In this document: positions 21,586 to 32,558 of the stretch, piece after piece
Numbering within the stretch: position 1 is the stretch's first letter
Layout of the letters: the number at the start of each line of letters is the position of its first letter
Source of the DNA: Membranipora membranacea
Taxonomy: Eukaryota; Bryozoa; Gymnolaemata; Cheilostomatida; Membraniporidae
Assembly (NCBI GenBank): GCA_914767715.1
Contig: OU612071.1
Coordinates: forward strand, 8,665,493 to 8,725,492
Length of the DNA stretch: 60,000 bases
Direction: 5' to 3'
Program-made: the position numbers and the translations under genes
The notes under the pieces: model-generated
Database searches by the model: none
What the model was told of the DNA's origin: nothing
Seen by the model: only the letters and a program-made list of their open reading frames with translations

Positions 21586-24500
21586 ATGATTGCCAAGAGC
21601 TGCTGCAGTATATCGATGGTAAAGCTGATCGTAGGTATACTACTGTATGTAAGTTCAGTGGAGGGTGACAAGAGCTTCAAGTATAATGTTAAAGACAGCG
21701 GCCCACGTGGTCCACAACCATCATCTACTACAACTTCCCCGAAAAAGCCTGTTACTGTAGATGAGAAAGGCTACGTCATTTATAAATCAGACACCGGTAA
21801 GTTGATCTACTTACCCACCAAACTTGTCCTAGCTGCTCCACACCTATTATGATTGACGCCAATAACTTCAATTTGTAATTGCTTTAATTTGACCCCACTT
21901 GGTGAACAAATCAATTCAGTTTGGTTATCTTTGCACCGTAGCTACTGAACGAATTCAATGTGCTTAAATTCTCAAACTGAAAAGTCACCCCACCAGCACT
22001 GAGAAAAATTTGGCTTCTACAGACAAAATGTAATTAGGTCAGTCGGACCAGTTTGAGGCACTGTGGCTATGGTGTCGAGAGCAGTGTGGTTTAAACCCCT
22101 CTTCTTTGCCTCAAAGTAGAAGGTTTTCAAAGGGATCTAAGTTAAATTTCTCGGCCATAGTACCTTCTACCACTGTCAACTGGAAGGGAAAAATGATCCC
22201 ACGCTCATCTGAAGTGCTGCTTACCAGCTAGGCTGAATTAACTGACCATTCAGTCTTTCTGACAAATAATTCTAACACCTATATAACACTTTCCTCTTTG
22301 ACTATTGAGCCTGCGCACAAGAGTCGTCGCTGGAATAAGCTGCATGTCGTACATCAAAAGAATCTTTCAATAAATCCCTTTGTGATCCCCTAGAACATGT
22401 TTGTTTCCTCTGTGATGGCTGGGTGCTATTGCAAAAGTTTGGTATAGAAACAAATGTGGACCTCTTGGGTTAAAGTAACGCTTGTATGTATAATTTTTTG
22501 TTGTCATTGTATTGTTTTTTTTTTCTATTTATTTTGTAGTCTTGTTTGACAAACAAGTTGATCACTTCCTTGGAGCACTGAGCTTTGCAAAAAAATTGGA
22601 CAGAACATTAATATTACCGATGTGGGATTTTAAGGATGAAAAAAGAACACTAGTAAGTTCCCACTGATGTCTGAAATGAATTCAACACTTTTTCAAATGC
22701 TCCTGTTTAGATATTTTTTTCATTAACAATGTTCTTCTAACTTTTTCAATCAAATAAAACAAATCGGCAAAAAAAACAGAGTTATAAATTCATTTATTAG
22801 ATCTAATTTAAATTACAATTAATTAATTGGGTTCTACTTCTCTGAATGTTGACCACCTCTGAGACATTATTTTCTTTTTGTATTGTAGCCACCGATGGAT
22901 TTTTCACACTTCTTCCAAGTCGCATCGCTAGAAGCTTATCACAGAGTGATAACGAGAAAGGAGTTCTTTAATAAGGAGATTGCCGAACAAGTCTGGCCTA
23001 ATCACAGCCGAATACGTGCGTGTTACTCCTAGTTTTAAAGTACATTGCATTTCATAACCTAGCGTTGCATCACATATCGTTACGTAGGGTAATGTAGCGT
23101 TGCTTGCCTTAGCCAAGCATCGCACCTGTAGCCTAATGTAGTGCAGCATAACCTAGCATGCAGAGCTTAGCGTGGAATAATGTATCATAGCAAACTGTAG
23201 ACCAAGTTAGGTCAAGCTTGCCTCCACTATCCGCAGGCATAAAGGCGTCTTACCTGCAGCTTACCGATGTAGGGGAACTACTGGAATACAGGCAAATTGG
23301 ATCAAACTTCATTTAGCCCAATGTCAGGTAGCATAGAATAATGAAGCAGACAATCAAGTTTGATTCAATTTTTCTGCATTTTGAGTAGGGATGACTCACA
23401 AAGCGTGATGTTGCAAATTTGTCTTCATTTTGAGTTGCTCTCAGCACTACCGTCTACATACCTGTTATGACTTGTGATCTCTGCAGTACTGGCTCACATT
23501 AGCTTATTTGTAACTATAGTTCAGATCTGAGGTTTGCACCCGGCCTTATGGATGCTGCAAATACACACTTTTTTTTTCACCCCTTTTCCTAATAAAACAT
23601 TGTCGTATGTCAGAGGTTAGTCAGAGGTTTGGACAAAGTTCTACGGATGTTGCAAACTCATGCCATGTTTTCCCATTTTCTGTGGGAAAATTAATGTTTT
23701 CCCACCATGTTTACAGTTTTCCCGCCATGTTTTCCCACCATGTTTCCCACCAATATTACAATTTTCCCACCATGTATTTTTGCAGTCTTTTGCTATGGAT
23801 TACACTCAGATCAAGAAGACGGAGGATGCAACGCTGCTGCTAAGCGGGCCTTTAATCACCACGTGGACCACTCCCCTCTTCTTTGGTCTGATGAGGATGT
23901 ATCTGGATGGAAAGAACGGTACGCTAAAAAACTATGAGTCTTTTTAAGGTCTTTGTTGGGTTATCTTCCTAGGCTGTGCGTGCTAAAGAGTTCCCAAGCG
24001 TAGGGAGAGTAACTCTGAGAAAAAGCTCAAATTCAAGCTCTATAAGTCTATAAGGCCAAAGAATAGCATGCCAACAGTGCAAAAAGAAAACCAAAGTGGG
24101 CCTTGTACTGATCCTGATTTGTATGGTCATGTAAGCTGCAAAGACACATTAACTATGATTTTCTCTGTTCTCTTCTGGTCTAAGTCAACTAGGTCATGGT
24201 TGAAAGATAGGAAATTTCTCACTCCATCTGTCATCCTTTGCCAGGGTTTAAATACTCTGAGAAGGGTTTAAATATACAGTGGGGGTTCTCCAGAGCAATT
24301 TTGTCACTTTTTTACCCTACTGTGTGTGATAAAAAGTATCCAAACTCGTAAAATAGGCCAAATTCGAGCCCAAAAACTGCCTATTCAAGCACACTCATTA
24401 ATAAAATTGCCTACTGCTCATGCCGTATCCTCCTTACGCCATTGAAACAAGGGAAGGGTGTCCTCATGAATCTTATGATTAGAAAATAGCATAAACAAAT

Positions 24501-27500
24501 GGAATCATTAATAGTCAAGCTGTTTTAATGGGAATAGAACGAGCAAATCTTCAATTTGCATGGAAAGACAACTGCTAAAAAGGCGAGTGCATATCGCAAA
24601 CTGTTAAAAAGGGAGTTTGGACATAGCATCTAAACTCCCAAACCCCCTTGTAAAGCTGGGCAGCAACCTAGAATTAATCTCTGCCTAGCATGAATATCAG
24701 CCGTGGCATTTGTTTTGCTTTTCAGTTACCCTGCTGTAGATTACCCCGTTCTAGCATTCTCTAACGCTCCGGCAGAATACCCCATCACTGAAGACATCGC
24801 TGATCTTCATAAGTATTTGAGCTGGTCTAAGCACATTGATATGTATGCTGATATGAAAGTCATCCTGCGAACTCTAGAGGAACCTTTTGTTGGTATCCAT
24901 CTGATATTTGGCAATGACTGGGTAAGGTTTGCTCTGCTCACGAACGTTCATGACATGCCAAGATGTTACGAGTATGCTACATGAAATAAAAGAATAATAA
25001 GGACTAAGCCTTATTTCAGTTTTATTATAATTTTGTTGTTGTCAATAATGTCAAAGGCTGCTGTCTACTCCCCAAACAGCATGATAAGTTGTTCAAAAGT
25101 GAATTTTTGATGTATGAGATCATCAACTCCAGCCTCATGGGCGTATATTCCGAAAAATCTGACCCACCACTTTTCACCCCAGACACAACTCGCACGCGAA
25201 AATTACGCGAACTTATTCGCAATATTTGACATTTTTATGGTTTTTCACCCATTAAATCCAATTTATACCCAGAAATGGGTGTTTTATATGGAAAGAGCAT
25301 GAAAAACTACCCTTAGAAGATGTTTTAAGGATGAAAATCAAAAAAAAAAAATTTAAAAAAAATTTAATAAATTTTTTTTTAATTTAACCCACGAGGAGTC
25401 GTGAGTCGTGGGTGGTAATATACGCCCATGTTCAGCCTTACTTTTATTTTATTTTTGATTTGTAGATTGAGATCTGCAATCAAATCAAGGCAGGGGAGAA
25501 GAAGCACTTACTAGCCTCAGCTCAATGTACCGGCTCTCAGTTTGAGGGTGGGGCCCTTACTAAGGTCCGTTGGTTGTTTAATTCAGGTCAAGAGGTTAAC
25601 TCAACAATTAGGGCTTATGAGCATACCTTAGGGGAAAAATATTGGCTACAGGGGGGGTGACTTAAATTTAGATAGCACCGATTGTGAGTTAAATAAATAG
25701 CGAGACTGAGTAAATGTTAGACCTCCAGTAATTTACAAATTACAAGTTTGTGCGATGTGGCGAAATCTTCCTCCGGAGAACACTTTACTTGTCTGAGTAA
25801 CATACACACATAGATATGAAAACTCCCTTTTTATATCTGTACATTCACACAAGCAAGTATGATTTTTAAAATTTGGTCTGGCATACCATTAAAAGGTAGC
25901 TGAGGTGAACAAGCTTTGATATTTGTGTGAAGATGAATGATGCCTAGAGATATTGGTTTAGATGTATCACCTGTAGGTGATTCAGCAATTTGCATGGCCA
26001 TGTGTTTCCCGCAGACTTTTGTCATATTAGTAATGTTAAACGCGCTCCAGGAGCCGATGTGTTAACTTTGTTTTGATTGGCTGCTGTGTTTGTAGCTCCT
26101 CCCACCACCAGCCCAACTGCCAGTTATATCAGAGCCAACACATCTTCTGTATTATCCTCTTCCATTTTCAATGGCATCATATACAGTACTTGTATTCTAG
26201 ATTTTAGTATTGTATTTAGATTGTATTTAGTATTGCATTGTATCGCATTGTATTGCATTGCATTGTATTAGCATCATTGTTATAGTAATGTCCGTTTTTA
26301 GGAGATGTGTCACCCGAAGGGATCCATTATCATATCGCAGCTGAAGCAGATGATTAATCGACATTCGATTAAGAGCGTGTACATCGTGAGAGATGATCCT
26401 AAATATGATGATCTGCTGGAAGCCGAGCTTGATAAAATGGATGTGAGTAGTCTGCATTCATCTTAGTCGAAGTGCTCAGACTCCAAGGCGCAAGGAGTTA
26501 CCTGCGCCAGCTATCAAACTCCTCTGGCACAGGTAACTCCCTGCGCCTTTGAGTCTGAGCACTTAGACTACCTTCATCTGGCCAAACACTATAAACAGTG
26601 GTCTAAGTGGGCTTATTTCTTTTTAGGTACTCTTCTCTTCTGGTCGAGAATCCCTTCGAAAATGTTTGCAATATCTTTATCAAATTTCATCATCACAATC
26701 ATTCAGGAATATAGATCTGTACTAGTATGATTGATGATTGATATCTTGTCAAAGAGAAACTTTTCACACAGTTTTTGCACAGATTCCAGTAGGAACTGTG
26801 TTCTAAACGATCCCTTCTACATTTCTTAATGGGTATTCAGTTCCCACCAGTTCCCACTCACTTCTAACACCGACCATAAGTCAGTTAATTGAAATTGTTC
26901 AGCAAAGCTAAACAAAGGATTAGGCAAAGCGCCCACAACAAAGTCAGGCATTAGCACTATAAGCACTATTGTAATGTCTTGCCTGGAAATGCACGAGCGT
27001 ATAGGCAAGGTAAAAAATGGTCTATCAACCATTACTGTTGGCGGTTATATTCCAAAGATACCATTTAGCGTGTACATCAGAACTTCGTAAAATTTTGTGA
27101 TTTTCAAGGCATGGATTATGGTCAGACCACAGATGTACTAATAAATAGAACTCTGATTTGACGGCTCATTGTGAATAGTTTCATTACCACTTAGAGATCA
27201 CTTGTGTCTTTTTCGGCATAGAAATAGAGCCAATAGAAACCTTGACCGCTCTTGGGAGTCATCCCACTTTTCGCCAATCGCCTGTATATAAGAAATCAGT
27301 GGTAGGGTTTCTTTCAAGAATGAAGTTAATGGACTAGCTGAAAAACTAACCAGCTACCCTTACTACTAGTAACAGGATTTTTTTTCTGGACGTTGAAATT
27401 CATCAAGATAACAGGCTATCTCTACCACTGATTGTGGTTAACCTGTAATAACAAAAACCACAAATACTGGTTAGGCATCTGTGTATCAATGTCTATGTTT

Positions 27501-27947
27501 TTCAGTGTGTCAAACACAAATATTAACCGGAAACTTTCTAGATACAAATCTCCTCGGCATGATTAAACAGAAGCTGCAGCCAAAAACCCAATTCATAATA
27601 ACCATTAAAACTCTCTCTGTCTATAAAGAGCTATTCATATTACTATGATAACGAATATTTTATGGTTTATCTTTCAGTCTATGAAAGACTCTATCTAATC
27701 ATACCATAAATTGTGTTTTGATGGCCAAATCTAAAGATTTTGATTTTATTTTTGATAGGTCAAACACTACAAGGTAGATAAGATGCCCTTTAGAGCTCCT
27801 CTGGACCTGGCAGTTCTGGCTCGCGCTGATTATTATATCGGTAACTGTGTCTCTACATCTTCGGCATTCGTGACCAGGGAGAGACAACTCAACAATAGAG
27901 AGGTCCACTACTGGGCTTTTGATAAATCAATGAGAGAAGAGCTGTAG
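21586..27947 (+). CDS. POFUT1-like paralogue lacking catalytic motifs (putative pseudoenzyme)
   Basis: The eight exons are 21586-21796, 22540-22652, 22889-23015, 23786-23918, 24726-24921, 25466-25564, 26302-26442 and 27759-27947. They sum to 1209 bases, 402 residues plus TAG. Exon order and phases match the upstream POFUT1, and exons 6 and 7 have identical lengths (99 and 141). A signal peptide (about 1-27) is followed by a Pro/Ser/Thr-rich insert. Shared blocks include [42 protein letters not shown] and the C-terminal REEL, a plausible ER-retrieval signal. The GDP-fucose loop GRFGNQ reads VLFDKQ (71-76), the arginine motif HLRIG reads HLIFG (Ile255), the CPC pair is lost, and [13 protein letters not shown] is replaced by an 11-residue-shorter sequence. 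Fucosyltransferase activity is therefore unlikely. The intact frame and splice sites argue against a dead pseudogene. AATAAA at 27997-28002 is a likely poly(A) signal. Confidence 0.93.
23040..23180. repeat. Degenerate minisatellite after exon 3 of the POFUT1-like gene
   Basis: Loose repeats of CCTAGCGTTGCAT, GTAGCGTTGC and TAGCATGCAGAGCTTAGCG words fill this part of intron 3. Period and copy number are irregular. Confidence 0.5.
23661..23781. repeat. TTTTCCCACCATG minisatellite abutting the exon 4 acceptor
   Basis: Several copies of a 13-base unit close to TTTTCCCACCATG lie in a row, with variants TTTTCCCGCCATG and TTTCCCACCA. The last copy ends within a few bases of the acceptor TTTTTGCAG at 23785. 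The array therefore supplies the pyrimidine-rich tract of exon 4 (23786-23918). Confidence 0.8.
25136..25430. mobile_element. Short terminal-inverted-repeat element in intron 5 of the POFUT1-like gene
   Basis: CATGGGCGTATATT at 25136-25149 is repeated in inverted orientation at 25417-25430 (AATATACGCCCATG). The 295 bp interior is non-coding and has an A/T-only core near 25340-25385. This fits a MITE, although no target duplication was confirmed. Confidence 0.65.
26225..26275. repeat. TGTATTGCAT short tandem repeat before exon 7
   Basis: Repeats of TTGCATTGTATCGCATTGTAT-type words lie about 30 bp upstream of the exon 7 acceptor (exon from 26302). Confidence 0.65.
26464..26570. repeat. 107 bp hairpin, 47 bp arms, in intron 7 of the POFUT1-like gene
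   Basis: The left arm 26464-26510 begins TAGTCGAAGTGCTCAGACTC. The right arm 26524-26570 is its reverse complement with about four mismatches. A 13-base loop lies between. The left arm starts about 20 bases after the exon 7 donor (26443). Confidence 0.85.
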
Positions 27948-29054
27948 ACAGTGAGAATCGGACGCCCACCCTCCCTGCTGTAAAGCTAACAAATACAATA
28001 AACTAGTGTTAATGGATCTCCAATAGTGTGTTATCGGTTCTTTTTGTTTCTTCATCATAGACGTTAGCCGGTTTTTGTGCACAAACTACACAATACATTA
28101 TATATATTACTTATTGAATCATACGCACTATTTACTGGTGTCAAGTTTTTCCGTCGTCATAGCAACACAATATTGGACTCATCAATGCTTGTTCGGTATT
28201 CAGTCCAAACACTTAAACCACCATCCATCCCCATCCAAGTCAGGGGTACATTAATCTGCTTAGAACCACTTTGCGTTTATATCAGACCATTCTGCAGATA
28301 CAATTTAATACGCTATATGTAACTGCTTTGTGCATAGCTTTCTTCGGAAATCCAATTGATCTGATTTTTCTCTTTCTGATTGACTTTATTCAATAAAATA
28401 TATCTTACAATCCATGTAGGTTTAAAATTCATCGCCATGTATCACAATATAAAATAATATGCGCTCACTTTGCCTTATACGGCATAAGTAAGCTATGTTG
28501 TACCTCACTGAAAACACACAGTGATCAAACCATTACATAATAAACATCGAAGTGATAAACTTTTCTTTGTAATGCAAGTTTATTCAGCAGTTAAAACCAG
28601 TTGAGCATTATATAGAAAATTGAAAACTGAAAACAAATCTAATGTCTCCAAGCATTCATCAACTAAAAACTTACCATTTTTGTTACGTTTTAGTTTCATT
28701 GCAACCTATTAAGTTAGATTTTAAGGTTTTGATTATCATTTTATCAAAAATACATCGTATTAATTAAAAGTCAAATTAGGTCAAGTGTGGTACCATTCTA
28801 TAAACTGTGCATGGATGGCACAATGTTACGCACGGTCAATATTCACCAAACTAAAACCGTTAAGTATAATGGCGCTCAGGAAAAGTGGTTAGAAAAATGA
28901 AGAAATAGGGTGGCCTGGAAGAAAATAGTAAAAAAAAGGAAGAAAAAGGGGCCTGTGTGTATAAAGGAGGAAAAAAATAGCAAACCTCAGTGATCCTAAA
29001 CAATATTAACTATATTATTATGTAGTGTCTGTATGCATGCATTACGCTTTATGT

Positions 29055-29134
29055 TAGCCTGTCTTTACAAGCTTTGTTTGGTGGGTGGGGGTGGGGGGCC
29101 CCAACCACCGAGGAAAGATTGTCAAGACAGGCTA
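29055..29134. mobile_element. TAGCCTGTC palindrome, copy 2 (80 bp)
   Basis: The left arm is TAGCCTGTCTTTACAAGCTT, the centre is a G-rich loop GGTGGGTGGGGGTGGGGGG, and the right arm is GATTGTCAAGACAGGCTA. Arm sequences match the other copies. Confidence 0.75.
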
Positions 29135-30068
29135 GCTTTACGAAAGCATTGTGCATTATCGATGCATTATGCATTGATCATATGCATTATGCGGTTTGCT
29201 GCATGCATTATACCGAGTATTAAAAAATATCGATGGTGTTAACCTAGTACCCTGTGTGTTCTGTGAGTCAATGCAGATAAGAAACCATTTCATCGTCAAT
29301 ATTGAAAGAAATACTTCTTTGCCAGTCGTTGTTTGGTTGCGGAATATTTGCTGCAGTTTATGTCTATCAACAGGCATTCAAAGTGACCTGTCATTTCTCT
29401 AAAATAAATCCAGTAGTACGACGATTTTGGTGTGGATATCGTATAGGGTTGACTGATATTTTCAACAGCTTGTGTGGCTTAAATCCAGTATCTATTGCCT
29501 GGTATCATGACCAAACTTTCCCGGCATCACGGTTTCCCTGCTGTCACTATGCTTAAAGTGTCTGTCTGTGAGGAGATGCACTATGGGTAATATTGGTACT
29601 TAAGTTGTCTTCTCTTTTTTATCGAGGGGACAACTCCTAGAATACCACAAATTCAGTTCAATTTCAGAACTGTTCGTTTCAATAGGAAACCAGTCTTTGT
29701 AGGTTAGGCATATTGTATTGCTGCCAGAGAATAGTTCATATTTGTTGAGTTGATATACGGCAGCGTCCTCTCATATATATATAATACTATCATTGTGAGG
29801 TGAGTACATATATGTAAATTCGCTGACGTAAGTTTCTATATATAGCGAGGTAACTATGTAGTGAAGAGTTCTTGTGTTCCCGGCAGCATGGGGTGCTGAT
29901 TATCTATACACCTGGGTCGGGCTTCTGGTGACCAGCTGCCATCTATACACGTCGCTGCTGACGGACCATCAAGCCTGTGTAAATAAGTCAAAAGTATCGT
30001 TAGAGATCATTGTATTCATCATTATTACAACAATTGTTTAAGAGTTCAAACAGTCCCTGTTTAGCTTA

Positions 30069-30176
30069 TAGTAGCAGTTCTTTATCAACCACTGAGAGAG
30101 TGGGGAAAGTGGTTGATAATGAAGTTCTACTAGCTATTCCAACAACTGATAGTTTAGGCAGAGTTACTAGATATAG
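30069..30176. repeat. 108 bp direct repeat, copy A
   Basis: It starts TAGTAGCAGTTCTTTATC and ends GAGTTACTAGATATAG. The second copy at 30653-30760 has the same length with six substitutions and no gaps. The pair flanks about 476 bp. Confidence 0.85.
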
Positions 30177-30652
30177 GTAATACACCTGTAATTAGGTGAA
30201 GGTCAACTTGTTGCACCCATCCTCCAAAATAAAATGACTAGTATGCTGACGACAAATCAGGACCCAGGCAAGTTGATAGTAGTGCAGTCAGTAATATTGA
30301 GGCATGAAAATGTTGCCTGTTGTATTTGCAATTGAAATCTTGGTGATTTGAGGTTTTAAATAATTTTAGCAAAATCAATTTGGGGCGCTTTATGCAGACA
30401 AGTCAGTTGAGGCAAAATTAGCTGGAAAACCTGTAAAAATGCACTTGCTCCGTTTGATTGAGTGCCGAAAAAATAAAATCTGACAACGAATTTTCTTTCA
30501 ATACTCTCAAGTATGTCAGAGCAGGAGCATACCATCATTTTGAGTGGTCTGGTTGGAGAATTGAAAGAACCTGAAGCAGGCCTTTTGAGGTGACAAGTCA
30601 ACATAATTTGCATGTAAAGCGATGGGGAAATAAATAGAGGTGTTGGACCTAA

Positions 30653-30760
30653 TAGTAGCAGTTCTGTATCAACCACTGAGTGAGTGGGGAAAGTGGCTGA
30701 TAATGAAATTCTAATAGCTATTCCAACAACTGATAGTTTAGGTAGAGTTACTAGATATAG
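30653..30760. repeat. 108 bp direct repeat, copy B
   Basis: It is ungapped and about 94% identical to 30069-30176. The ends do not look like LTR ends (no TG...CA), and no primer binding site was seen between the copies, so the class is unknown. Confidence 0.85.
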
Positions 30761-31175
30761 CTATATAATTGTTCTACCAGCTTGGCTTTAGCCACAGGAG
30801 TGATATGAGCTACCATAGCATACTGGTCAGGAACTGAGGTACTACATGTAAATGAGGAGTAATAAAATATCAGAAAATAATACATTAAAGCATAACAACT
30901 GTTCGCCATAGTAAAGTGCACTTTTCCTACTAACTCAAGTTTCGCAATTGTACTGTACACTGATAACTGGTAACAACACTGGTTGACACATCGATATAAA
31001 AATATTGAGAGAGGAGCCAGATTGCGGATGACCTTTTAAGGTTAAACCATTTTTACATAACAAATTTAAGTTGTTATGCAGTAGATACTAAATTGCTGCT
31101 CGCTGAAGAGGTCGTTGAGACGGGTTGACCAGGTACAATGTACGCTGACTAATGTCCACCCTGCAGTCAGCAACT

Positions 31176-31263
31176 TAGCCTGCCTTTTCGAGCTTTGTTC
31201 GGTTGGTGGGGTTCCCCTGCCCCCACCCACGCTTCCCATGTTGAATCCCAGTTCTACAGGCTA
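31176..31263. mobile_element. TAGCCTGTC palindrome, degenerate copy 3
   Basis: The left arm is TAGCCTGCCTTTTCGAGCTT, followed by GGTTGGTGGGGTTCCCC. The right arm is eroded and ends TACAGGCTA. Confidence 0.6.
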
Positions 31264-32189
31264 TCATCGACTATACCAATCACGTAAAACTTTATACTCC
31301 TGATTAACTTTCAAAGTGTTTCCCAGGCCCCTTGTCTTGCTAATTGGCAGTCTCTCAACTTTACATGACGCATGTCGTCGTGCAAAGTATACAAATCAGA
31401 AACTTTTGAAAACGCAGCACGATATATTTGGAATTTATCATGTACTTGTTGCTTGATTAGTATGATACTGAAAGCGTTTGTCATGTAGTCACAAGTCACA
31501 CACAATGTTTCGATAGGTTAAGACTTTGACAGAGTTTGGTGTGTTATTAGTATGTTGAAAATGTCACAAGACAATAATTAAGGCTATATTGCTCCATACA
31601 AATATAGATGGCGTATATTTTAATTGTTATTTACGTTGCGCAGTATTGACAGCACTGAAGCTGCATGTTTATTTCTCACCAAACGCAAACTTACTTATAA
31701 TTTTTTGAGCAATAATATTCAATTCTCTGACGATGGGGGAAGACTCTGAATAACAAGCAGACAGGGGCGTAAAAAGCTGATCATATACCCCATTGGATTT
31801 TAAAAAAAGCGAATATGGCTAAACAGACTTTTTGAGACAGCTTGGAACATTCCAACCATTGCAATCCTTTTCACAAAAATAAAATTAAGATTTTTGCTTG
31901 TTTTGTTTTTGACTGTTTCATCTGATCCCCGAAATCTTTTGACTATTGGTGGGAAAAAACAAAACACCCCTGAAAACTGAATCGGCAACATGAATCAAAC
32001 TAATTACACCACAGGTCTCTAATTTGACGACCTTGAAGTGCAAATCAGATGAAATCATACTATGTATGAGCACTGGTGTAATTAACTCCAGTGATGGTAA
32101 CATTATTGAGCTTACGGGTAAGTTGTATAAACATTGCTCAACTGGGGTTCTTCAATTAAAAACAGCTGGAATCACTTTCTGATCATTCA

Positions 32190-32390
32190 CTTAGTAGGTG
32201 AACAAGACCTGTAAGGGGTCTCAGGCCCCGATCGCTCAAGCATCAATGGAACTATATTCATACTGATTAAATGATTTAGGAATGAATTGTCCGAATGAAA
32301 GACCAAATGAGCAATGTTTTGGGCGAAGAAATTGTGATAATTTGTTTTTTAAGCATCGCTCATTGTATTTGAACGACCCCTATGATAAAT
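32190..32390. repeat. Dispersed repeat, second copy of 15160-15330
   Basis: It contains GGGTCTCAGGCCCC, GATCGCTCAAGCATCAATGG, AAAGACCAAATGAGCAATG and GCATCGCTCATTG, in the same order as the counterparts in POFUT1 intron 2. Confidence 0.55.
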
Positions 32391-32558
32391 TTTGTTGTAA
32401 TTTTCTCATTGATGTAGTTAATGTCATGAGTTATGCTGAGTTTATGTAGTTTGTGTTTTATATGTATGTGGATATATTATTTTGTATGCATACATGTATA
32501 TTACAGGTATGCATGTATGACTGTGAGTCTGAGGTATGTGGTGTATATTAACTCTTAC

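Larger units (their letters stand above)
27948..32558. other. Gene-free spacer between the POFUT1-like and sushi genes
   Basis: No convincing exon was found on either strand. The stretch holds two palindrome-family copies (29055, 31176), a TGCATTAT-rich patch (about 29150-29215), a 108 bp direct repeat pair (30069 and 30653) and a dispersed repeat copy (about 32190-32390). Any 3' UTR of the minus-strand sushi gene would lie at its right end. Confidence 0.6.

Noticed and set aside
21586-27947. Reading the second POFUT1 copy as a dead pseudogene
   Set aside because: No stop codon or frameshift was found in 1209 coding bases, all junctions are GT-AG in conserved phases, and a poly(A) signal follows. 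Disabled motifs alone fit a pseudoenzyme better.
30069-30760. LTR retrotransposon or TRIM
   Set aside because: The repeat ends are not TG...CA, and no primer binding site, polypurine tract or target duplication was seen.
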